In this document: positions 1 through 10,517 of the stretch, in pieces
How the letters are laid out: each line of letters begins with the position of its first letter
How positions within the stretch are numbered: the first letter of the stretch is position 1
Source: Desulfitobacterium_A nosdiversum
Lineage (GTDB): Bacteria; Bacillota; Desulfitobacteriia; Desulfitobacteriales; Desulfitobacteriaceae
Length of the DNA: 64,000 bases
Assembly (NCBI RefSeq): GCF_049860565.1
Contig: NZ_CP172056.1
Coordinates: 620,001 to 684,000 of the forward strand
Direction: 5' to 3'
The notes under the pieces: model-generated
The model's database searches: none
What the model saw: only the letters and a program-made list of their open reading frames with translations
What the model was told of the DNA's origin: nothing
Program-made: the position numbers and the translations under genes

Positions 1-1353
1 ATCGACGACTACATTAAAGTACACGCTTTTCATAGCCTGATAAACACGAGGGGCTTCAGAAGACATGTTAGCAAAGGTATTTGTTGTTTGTAACCACAAC
101 ATTTTAACTGGATATGGATCGCCCCCGTTTTCAATAGCTCTGAGGATAGAATCGCCATGAGCGGTCGACGCCAAGCCGTATTTTTTAAGCGGGAAGTTTT
201 CATTTCCGAAACGTTTTTCCTGCAGTTCTTTGGGAACCCAGTTAAGACCACAGCTATATCCATCATCTACATTGAATCCGCTCTTTGCAATAATGTTTCC
301 GCCTGGTACATCTGTATTTCCGGTAATTGCCCATAGACTGTTAATAGCCTGAGCAGTTGCAATCCCGGTGACTTGCTGGTCAACAGCAAGACCCCATTGG
401 ATAGCCGCTGGTTTAGCCGTAGCATAGCGACGGGATGCAGCGATGAGGGTCTCTTTCGGAACCCAGGTAATCTCTTCGACTTTTTCGGGCGGATATTCAG
501 CAGCCCGTTCTGTCAACTCATCAAATCCAGAACACCAGTTTTCAACAAAATCATGATCATACAAATCTTCGCTGATAATGACGTTAATCATACCCAGTGC
601 CAGAGCGCAGTCAGTGCCAGGTCTTATCTGCAGCCAGTATTCTGCTCTTGCTGCCAGCCATGTCAGACGAGGATCAACAACGATAAGCTTGGATCCCATT
701 CTCATTTCATCAACAATCCAGTGACCAAAGAATCCATCACCATTCGTGATAATCGGATTATTACCCCAAATGATAATGACTTCAGGATTTACGAATTCAG
801 GGTTATCATAACGTTCTTCAAAGAATTGCGCACAGTCGGTTACGAAGAAATCACTGTTCATAACAGCCTGTTGAGCTGCTCTAGGCAGATAACAAGCATC
901 GCCTGCCAGGAATCCCAAAACATAGTTAGGGCTGCCAAAGGCCGCATATGTTAGATACGGTGTTTGCCAAATGATGTTTCGGCCAGTACCCTCCAAACCG
1001 ATAATGGTTTCTGGGCCCCATTCCTTTTGGATATATCTTACTTTTTCAACAATAATATCGTAAGCTTCATCCCAGCTGATGCGTTCCCATTTATTTTCAC
1101 CGCGTTCACCAACACGTTTTAAAGGCCATTTTACACGTTGAGGATTATTATATGCTTCAGTTTGATTTAAGCAGCGCATACAAAGCCTGCCCATGTTGTA
1201 TGGGTTGTCAAGGTCACCCTCGACCTTGATGAGCTTACCATCTTTCGTATAATACAGAAGGCCGCAACCATCGTGACAGCCTGGACCTGACCAATGCGTA
1301 GAGCGAGTTACAGTGTACTCGCCTTCTTGCCACTGCCATTGTTTCTCAGACAT
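1..1353 (-). CDS. Molybdopterin-dependent oxidoreductase (DMSO reductase superfamily), 5' part
   Basis: The reading frame is open from an ATG at 1353 to the window edge, so 451 residues are visible and the C-terminus is missing. The start follows a GGGAGG ribosome site. The N-terminus has an iron-sulfur motif with C26-x3-C30 and C58, plus C61. The usual first cysteine is not seen; H20 in a RSTH context resembles the His ligand of NarG-type enzymes but at longer spacing. Further on come WDEAYD, IIIWGNNP and VVDPRLT segments typical of the family. There is no twin-arginine or signal peptide, so a cytoplasmic enzyme is inferred. The substrate cannot be told from sequence; catechol-dehydroxylase or hydroxytransferase-like relatives are possible. 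A sigma-54 promoter lies about 115 bases upstream. Confidence 0.9.
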   Translation of the reverse strand, partial: MSEKQWQWQEGEYTVTRSTHWSGPGCHDGCGLLYYTKDGKLIKVEGDLDNPYNMGRLCMRCLNQTEAYNNPQRVKWPLKRVGERGENKWERISWDEAYDIIVEKVRYIQKEWGPETIIGLEGTGRNIIWQTPYLTYAAFGSPNYVLGFLAGDACYLPRAAQQAVMNSDFFVTDCAQFFEERYDNPEFVNPEVIIIWGNNPIITNGDGFFGHWIVDEMRMGSKLIVVDPRLTWLAARAEYWLQIRPGTDCALALGMINVIISEDLYDHDFVENWCSGFDELTERAAEYPPEKVEEITWVPKETLIAASRRYATAKPAAIQWGLAVDQQVTGIATAQAINSLWAITGNTDVPGGNIIAKSGFNVDDGYSCGLNWVPKELQEKRFGNENFPLKKYGLASTAHGDSILRAIENGGDPYPVKMLWLQTTNTFANMSSEAPRVYQAMKSVYFNVVVD

Positions 1354-1469
1354 ATTATTTCTTTCCTCCCTTAAAACTCTTTTTCAACTTCATATTTTTA
1401 CTGACCCTAATATCCGTTTCACCTCCTACGGGTAGATAAAAATATCAAATTGGTTTCAAAGTATGTATT

Positions 1470-1485
1470 TGCAATTATCATGCCA
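1470..1485 (-). promoter_or_regulatory. Sigma-54 (-24/-12) promoter for the molybdopterin oxidoreductase
   Basis: On the minus strand this reads TGGCATG-ATAA-TTGCA, matching the sigma-54 consensus TGGCAYG-N4-TTGCA with the required 10 bases between GG and GC. It points at the oxidoreductase gene, giving an untranslated leader of about 105 bases. It implies activation by an enhancer-binding protein, which is not in this window. Confidence 0.75.
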
Positions 1486-1524
1486 TGTGCTGAAACTCCC
1501 ATTTTTCTAGGGTTTTATCTACCT

Positions 1525-1562
1525 TGGGACATAAAACGGTAGTTATGAAATAAACTGTCCCA
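1525..1562. promoter_or_regulatory. Candidate upstream activator site for the sigma-54 promoter
   Basis: An inverted repeat TGGGACA (1525-1531) and TGTCCCA (1556-1562) lies 40 to 77 bases upstream of the -24/-12 element. The placement fits an enhancer-binding protein site, but only one such repeat is seen. Confidence 0.35.
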
Positions 1563-1684
1563 GATTGAATTTCCGTTTTCCAGTTAAATCCATTTAGTGT
1601 CAAATTAGATTCCTTCTGATCATTCATGGTCTCAAATTAACTTAAAATTATCTTTTCTTAATGACTGGACTTTGCCTCCAAATA

Positions 1685-1724
1685 AGAAAAGAGCTGCCTC
1701 TGGCAGCTCCTTCTTTAATTTTAA
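1685..1724. terminator. Hairpin terminator upstream of the oxidoreductase gene
   Basis: Eight-base arms GAGCTGCC and GGCAGCTC (1691-1698, 1702-1709) with a 3-base loop. T-rich sequence follows on the plus strand, and the minus strand also has TTTTCTTATT after the stem, so it could stop transcription leaving rrn1. Confidence 0.6.
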
Positions 1725-1733
1725 TTAAGTTAT

Positions 1734-1775
1734 AAAAAAGCAAAGAGACTATCTTTATCAGACGGTCTCCCTGCT
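1734..1775 (-). terminator. Terminator after the expanded 5S-like unit
   Basis: On the minus strand GCAGGGAGAC pairs with GTCTCTTTGC and is followed by TTTTTT. It is a near copy of the terminators after the normal 5S genes at 2121-2161 and 55248-55282. Confidence 0.7.
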
Positions 1776-1852
1776 TTTGCTTACCTGGCAACGACTTACT
1801 CTCCCAGGAAGGCCGCGCTAGTATGTATTCTCTGGAGTTGTAGCGCTGGCCG

Positions 1853-1877
1853 CAAAATAATCCACTGGATTGTTTTG
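1853..1877. repeat. 25-nt hairpin repeat in 5S-like unit
   Basis: Arms CAAAATAATCC and GGATTGTTTTG around ACT; one mismatch at the sixth pair. Core TCCACTGGA. Confidence 0.6.
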
Positions 1878-1935
1878 TCTTCGATCCAAGTAGGGCGCGC
1901 CTCTTAGAATGTTTAACCAGCCATGGCGCTAGCCC

Positions 1936-1960
1936 CGAAAAGACATCCTATGTCTTTTCG
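1936..1960. repeat. 25-nt hairpin repeat in 5S-like unit
   Basis: Perfect arms CGAAAAGACAT and ATGTCTTTTCG around CCT. Confidence 0.65.
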
Positions 1961-1998
1961 TCTCAGCCCTGGAGGTCTTAACTTCCGTGTTCGGTATA

Positions 1999-2023
1999 CG
2001 AAAAGGTATGGTATACCTTTTCG
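1999..2023. repeat. 25-nt hairpin repeat in 5S-like unit
   Basis: Perfect arms CGAAAAGGTAT and ATACCTTTTCG around GGT. Confidence 0.65.
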
Positions 2024-2120
2024 GCCAAGCCGCATACTTCAAAGAATCACTTACCGGCGCCAGATCGAACGGGTGGAACCGACCCCAAAGAATCATGCAC
2101 AATTAAGTTTTTTACGTAGT

Positions 2121-2161
2121 AAAAAAGCAAAGAGACCATCTTTATCAGACGGTCTCTCTGC
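2121..2161 (-). terminator. Terminator after rrn1 5S
   Basis: On the minus strand GCAGAGAGACC pairs with GGTCTCTTTGC over 11 bp (one G-T pair) and is followed by TTTTTT. It lies directly after the normal 5S gene. Confidence 0.8.
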
Positions 2162-2167
2162 TTTTGC

Positions 2168-2286
2168 TTACCTGGCGACGACTTACTCTCCCAGGACCCT
2201 GCGGTCCAAGTACCCTCAGCCCTGGAGGTCTTAACTTCCGTGTTCGGTATGGGAACGGGTGGAACCCCTCCGGCATGATCACCAGA
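2168..2286 (-). rRNA. rrf: 5S ribosomal RNA (rrn1)
   Basis: On the minus strand it begins TCTGGTGATCATGCCGG and ends GTCGTCGCCAGG, so helix I closes. The conserved CCGAACACGGAAGTTAAG loop region is present. Length about 118 bases. It follows 23S by about 100 bases. Confidence 0.92.
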
Positions 2287-2328
2287 TCTTTTGAGTTTTC
2301 AGTGTTCCTTTCGGAATGCTGTTCCCTC

Positions 2329-2341
2329 AAAACTGCACAGA
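2329..2341 (-). other. 3' half of the 23S precursor processing stalk (rrn1)
   Basis: AAAACTGCACAGA on the plus strand here is fully complementary to TCTGTGCAGTTTT at 5359-5371. The two would pair across 23S in the precursor, as in RNase III processing stems. The same pair flanks 23S in rrn2. Confidence 0.65.
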
Positions 2342-2389
2342 TTTTCGTTTCTTTTAAGTCAATAGATTCAACCTTCAGTTGCGGTTTTA

Positions 2390-5300
<2,911 letters not shown>

Positions 5301-5421
5301 TAATTTTCTTTCCGCCACTTCGGTTTTCAATGAATCCTTTGACTTAAAATTGACTTTCTCTGTGCAGTTTTCAAAGAACGATGAGCACGGATGCTCGAGT
5401 GTCGCTGTAGCCAAACCAGTG

Positions 5422-5446
5422 CGATACTCTCCACTGGAGACTATCG
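5422..5446. repeat. 25-nt hairpin repeat in rrn1 spacer
   Basis: Arms CGATACTCTCC and GGAGACTATCG around ACT. Eleven base pairs with one mismatch at the sixth position. The core TCCACTGGA is shared with the hairpin at 1853-1877. Confidence 0.6.
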
Positions 5447-5529
5447 GGATGGCGAGAAGCGACCAATTTTTTATCTTCTTGGGATTAACCCAATAGACAA
5501 AAAAATTGAGTTTCCATTGCTGGTCCCTC

Positions 5530-5545
5530 AAAACTAAACAACAAG
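5530..5545 (-). other. 16S precursor processing stalk, 3' half (rrn1)
   Basis: AAAACTAAACAACAAG on the plus strand here is fully complementary to CTTGTTGTTTAGTTTT at 7341-7356 upstream of 16S. The 16-bp stem is conserved in rrn2 (58786-58801 with 60595-60610), as expected for an RNase III site. Confidence 0.7.
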
Positions 5546-5706
5546 TAGTTTGCACTCAAACAGCACTTTTGTCACAGATTGCTCTGTGTTTTGCCTCTTC
5601 GGCTTGTGAGTCTTTCGACTCTTACCTAATCTCGAATTCGACTTTGCAGCTTCCTTCGATTTAGGATCGACCATAGGATAGTTAACTCTACCGAGCTAAC
5701 GTGTCT

Positions 5707-7278
<1,572 letters not shown>

Positions 7279-7392
7279 ATTTATGAAGATATTTGATTGC
7301 TCAAATAATCTTTAACTCATTGACGAGTCATTGGCTGTTCCTTGTTGTTTAGTTTTCAAAGACCGCGCCGCGATCACTCGCGACAGTTTTTA

Positions 7393-7421
7393 ATTTTAGC
7401 AGATTCATTTTTTAATGTCAA
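7393..7421 (-). promoter_or_regulatory. rrn1 promoter, proximal
   Basis: Minus strand TTGACA, 17-base spacer, TAAAAT. Confidence 0.75.
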
Positions 7422-7476
7422 CTGCTTTTTTTTCGCTGCCAGACTTTGTTCTGAGGTCTCAACAGCAGCGAAATTT

Positions 7477-7505
7477 AGATTAACATTTTCGACTTTTACA
7501 GTCAA
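7477..7505 (-). promoter_or_regulatory. rrn1 promoter, middle
   Basis: Minus strand TTGACT, 17-base spacer, TAATCT. Confidence 0.6.
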
Positions 7506-7579
7506 CTGTTAACTATTTCCGCCTTCGCGCCAGCCAGCATTTTGCTGACTTCAGGACTGCTGTCCTTGAGCGCTTGATT

Positions 7580-7608
7580 AGAATAGCATAGTGAATTATG
7601 AGTGTCAA
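7580..7608 (-). promoter_or_regulatory. rrn1 promoter, distal
   Basis: Minus strand TTGACA, 17-base spacer, TATTCT. With the two sites downstream this makes three tandem vegetative promoters. Confidence 0.65.
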
Positions 7609-7840
7609 CAATAATTTCGCTTTTCGTATAACTTAATCCCTTTATTTCGAAATCGACACCCATATTCTGTTAGACTCTCCATTAAATGAGACATTTATGA
7701 GTTTATTTTATATTTTTTTCAACATCTTCTTTATAGAAAGATATAAAAGCTGATACAATAGTAAGGAGTATTTAATCGAGGTCTAAACCAAATTCATAAG
7801 TAACCATTTTTATTAAGTTAAGACTAAACAAAAAACTAAA
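7609..7840. other. Divergent intergenic region between rrn1 and trpS
   Basis: AT-rich. On the plus strand a TACAAT at 7754-7759 may be the -10 element of trpS, with only a weak -35. No T-box sequence (GGTGG..CCGCG type) is seen before trpS. Confidence 0.5.
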
Positions 7841-7891
7841 ATGGGCCTAATTCAATCGCTTATGATCTGCTGGTTTAAGGAGTGTTTTGTT

Positions 7892-8857
7892 TTGCGTGTT
7901 TTGTCAGGAATTCAACCTTCAGGTAATCTTCATCTCGGCAATTATTTTGCAATGATGAAACGGATGATTGACTACCAAGAGTCAAACGATCTTTTTTGTT
8001 TTATTGTCAATTACCATGCCTTAACGACTGTAAGTGATCCTAATGTTCTTCGTCAAAAAACGCTTGATGCTGCAATGGACTTTCTTGCACTTGGTCTTGA
8101 TCCGAATAAATCCCATTTTTGGGTCCAATCAGACCTTCCTGAAGTTCACGAATTAACTTGGCTCTTATCAATCGTCACAAGCATGGGACTGTTAGAGCGC
8201 AGCCATGCATATAAGGATAAAACGGCAAAAGGCATTACCGCAACACATGGTTTATTTGCCTACCCTGTTCTGATGGCGGCTGATATCCTTATTTGCGGTG
8301 CCAATAAGGTTCCAGTAGGAAAAGATCAAAAGCAGCATGTTGAAATTGCTCGTGATATTGCAATGCGTTTTAACAGTTCCTTTGGCGAGACCTTCGTTAT
8401 GCCTGAAGCTGATATTGAAGATGACATTGCTACAATTCCTGGAATTGACGGCCAAAAGATGTCTAAGTCCTATGGAAATGCAATTGAAATCTTTGCTGAT
8501 GAAAAATCCTTGCGTCAGCGTGTTATGTCAATCAAAACAGATTCGACGCCCGTTGAGGAACCCAAACCCATTAAGGATAATCCGCTCTTCGAAATCTATT
8601 CCTTATTCCTTGATGATAAAGGAAAACAGCAACTGAAGGAACGCTTTGAAACTCCAGGCTTACGTTATGGGGATGTAAAAAAGGAACTTTTTGGAGTCAT
8701 CTGGGAATACTTCACCCCTTATCGCGAAAAACGCGAGCAATACTCCAAAGATAAAGCTTATGTTTATGACGTGCTTAAAATGGGAGCAGAAAAAACACGA
8801 AAAGTAGCTCAAGAATATGTAACTAAAGCCCGCAATAACGTAGGTCTAAACTATTAG
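7892..8857 (+). CDS. trpS: Tryptophanyl-tRNA synthetase
   Basis: Class I synthetase charging tRNA-Trp. The signature GNLHLGN (HIGH type) is at residues 11-17 and KMSKS near residues 188-192. I place the start at the TTG at 7892, because AAGGAG ends about 9 bases before it and the protein then begins RVLSGIQPSGN as usual for the family; an in-frame ATG at 7841 would add 17 unlikely residues and lacks a ribosome site. Length 321 residues, typical. A shared hairpin terminator separates it from convergent tyrS. Confidence 0.95.
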   Translation: MRVLSGIQPSGNLHLGNYFAMMKRMIDYQESNDLFCFIVNYHALTTVSDPNVLRQKTLDAAMDFLALGLDPNKSHFWVQSDLPEVHELTWLLSIVTSMGLLERSHAYKDKTAKGITATHGLFAYPVLMAADILICGANKVPVGKDQKQHVEIARDIAMRFNSSFGETFVMPEADIEDDIATIPGIDGQKMSKSYGNAIEIFADEKSLRQRVMSIKTDSTPVEEPKPIKDNPLFEIYSLFLDDKGKQQLKERFETPGLRYGDVKKELFGVIWEYFTPYREKREQYSKDKAYVYDVLKMGAEKTRKVAQEYVTKARNNVGLNY

Positions 8858-8914
8858 ATAGTTCTGCAGCCTTCTATTATCGATATCAGAGACATAAATT
8901 TGATCATAGTATCT

Positions 8915-8962
8915 AGACATCAAAAAGGGACTTCCGTCACGGATAGTCCCTTTTTGATGTCT
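8915..8962. terminator. Bidirectional terminator between trpS and tyrS
   Basis: Eighteen-base arms starting AGACATCAAAAAGGG (8915-8932 and 8945-8962) form a stem with T-rich ends on both strands, between convergent genes. Confidence 0.85.
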
Positions 8963-8990
8963 ATTTTAAGCAATCTAAAACCCTATATTA

Positions 8991-10256
8991 TTACTTTTCA
9001 AGCTTTGCTAAAAAATAATTTTTCTTCCCGCGGCGAATGATTAAATATTGATCATCTAACTTATTCAGCTCGGAAACAACGGAAGCTGTATCTGTATGCC
9101 GAACCCCGTTAAGGTAAATCGCTCCGCTTTCGATGGATTCCCGGGCTTGCCGTTTGGAAGTAACTGCTCCAACTTGAATGAGGAGATCGACCAATGGAAT
9201 AGTTTGATCATTGATCGTAGTTGACGGAACATCGCTGAACCCTTCTTCTACTTCCTTGGCACTAAGGTTCTCTAAGCCGCCGGTAAAGAGAGCCTGAGAA
9301 ATTTTCTCTGCTCGTTCCCTCGCCTCACGCCCATGGACCAATTCCGTCATTTCACGCGCTAAGACACGCTGCGCATTTCTTTTTTCCGGTTGAGTTTCAA
9401 CTTCTTCTCCTAATGCCAGGATTTCCTCAATCGGCAGGAAAGTAAAGTATTTAAGATATTTTACGACATCGCGATCATCGCAGTTAAGCCAGAACTGATA
9501 AAACTTGTAAGGGGAGGTTTTTTCTGCGTCAAGCCAAACAGCTCCACCTTCGGTTTTACCAAACTTTGTTCCATCGCTTTTCGTAACTAACGGTACGGTT
9601 AGCCCGTGGACCTCTTTAACTTCATTTACCGATACCCGGCGGATTAAATCCGTTCCTGATGTGATATTTCCCCATTGATCCTGACCGCCAACCTGCAATT
9701 CGCAGTCATAAAGCTGATTTAATTTCATAAAATCATAAGACTGAAGAATCATGTAACTGAATTCTGTAAAGGAAATACCCCGGCTCATTCTGGATTCAAC
9801 CGAGTCTTTAGCAAGCATCGTTCCGATTGAAAAATTCTTGCCGATATCCCGAAGAAATTCAATGACATTCAGAGAACCCAGCCAATCATAGTTATTGGCA
9901 AGGATTGCAGGGTTTTCTTTGCTATCAAAAACTAAGAAGCGAGATAATTGTGATTTAATTTTGGAAGACCACTCTTCAACCGTTTCCTTAGGATTGAGCG
10001 TCCGCTCATTCACTTTACCGCTGGGGTCGCCAATTAAACCGGTTCCACCCCCGACCAAAGCAATCGGACGATGTCCGGCCAGTTGAAAGCGCCGTAGAAC
10101 CAAAATAGGAAGTAAATGCCCTATATGCAGACTATCTGCTGTTGGGTCAAATCCACAATAAAGAGTTGTCGGTTTATCTAAACGCTTACGTAAAGCTTCC
10201 TCATCTGTATTTTGGTATATAAGTCCTCTGTTTTTTAAATCATCAAAAATATGCAA
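8991..10256 (-). CDS. tyrS: Tyrosyl-tRNA synthetase
   Basis: Class I synthetase charging tRNA-Tyr. HIGH is at residues 44-47 (SLHIGH) and the KMSKS counterpart is KFGKT near residue 230. A C-terminal S4 RNA-binding domain covers about residues 355-420. Length 421 residues, standard for the bacterial type. The 260 bases upstream hold no T-box motif, although many Firmicute tyrS genes have one. The gene is monocistronic, between trpS and the divergent PBP gene. Confidence 0.96.
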   Translation of the reverse strand: MHIFDDLKNRGLIYQNTDEEALRKRLDKPTTLYCGFDPTADSLHIGHLLPILVLRRFQLAGHRPIALVGGGTGLIGDPSGKVNERTLNPKETVEEWSSKIKSQLSRFLVFDSKENPAILANNYDWLGSLNVIEFLRDIGKNFSIGTMLAKDSVESRMSRGISFTEFSYMILQSYDFMKLNQLYDCELQVGGQDQWGNITSGTDLIRRVSVNEVKEVHGLTVPLVTKSDGTKFGKTEGGAVWLDAEKTSPYKFYQFWLNCDDRDVVKYLKYFTFLPIEEILALGEEVETQPEKRNAQRVLAREMTELVHGREARERAEKISQALFTGGLENLSAKEVEEGFSDVPSTTINDQTIPLVDLLIQVGAVTSKRQARESIESGAIYLNGVRHTDTASVVSELNKLDDQYLIIRRGKKNYFLAKLEK

Positions 10257-10370
10257 GTTAATGCTCCTCCCTGCCGTAAATGTTGTATTAAATTATACTT
10301 TCTTATCTCGTTTATATCAACCTTAATGCGTCTATAGCCTTGGAAACGGGTTAGTTTTATTGGTTATCTA

Positions 10371-10384
10371 AAGTATGATATAAT
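10371..10384 (+). promoter_or_regulatory. Extended -10 promoter for the PBP gene
   Basis: TATAAT at 10379-10384 preceded by TG one base upstream. The -35 region is weak. It faces the PBP gene. Confidence 0.5.
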
Positions 10385-10517
10385 TTCGATGTGTTACTAA
10401 ATACACTTATTATGTTTTATATCCATTAAAAACAACCGCATTCAATGATTCTTAGGCTTTCCAACACCAGTAACGAAGGACAATTTCTAAATGGATTGAC
10501 TATTAGGAGGTAACAAA

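Larger units (their letters stand above)
1354..1733. other. Intergenic region between oxidoreductase gene and 5S-like unit
   Basis: No long gene is seen. It holds the sigma-54 promoter, the TGGGACA inverted repeat, an orphan Shine-Dalgarno sequence (TAGGAGGTGA, 1419-1428) without a normal start codon behind it, and a terminator hairpin at 1691-1709. Confidence 0.7.
1784..2084 (-). pseudogene. 5S rRNA-like unit with internal insertions (expanded 5S or 5S pseudogene)
   Basis: Blocks matching the normal 5S gene at 2168-2286 appear in order: GGTTCCACCCGTTC, then ATACCGAACACGGAAG through CCAGGGCTGAG, a degenerate CTACTTGGA block, and CCTGGGAGAGTAAGTCG with a GCCAGG end. They are separated by about 68, 66 and 80 bases of foreign sequence. 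Three insertions carry 25-nt hairpins (1999-2023, 1936-1960, 1853-1877). The 5' strand of helix I and a good helix II partner are not recognisable, which argues against a normal mature 5S. Expanded 5S rRNAs coexisting with normal ones are known in Clostridia, so transcription and maturation remain open. It has its own terminator and lies in rrn1. Confidence 0.6.

Noticed and set aside
373..954. 193-codon open frame on the plus strand
   Set aside because: It is antisense to the molybdopterin oxidoreductase frame, which has clear family motifs; no ribosome site.
7841..7891. ATG start for trpS 17 codons upstream
   Set aside because: No ribosome site, and the added residues do not match the TrpS N-terminus; the TTG at 7892 has AAGGAG.
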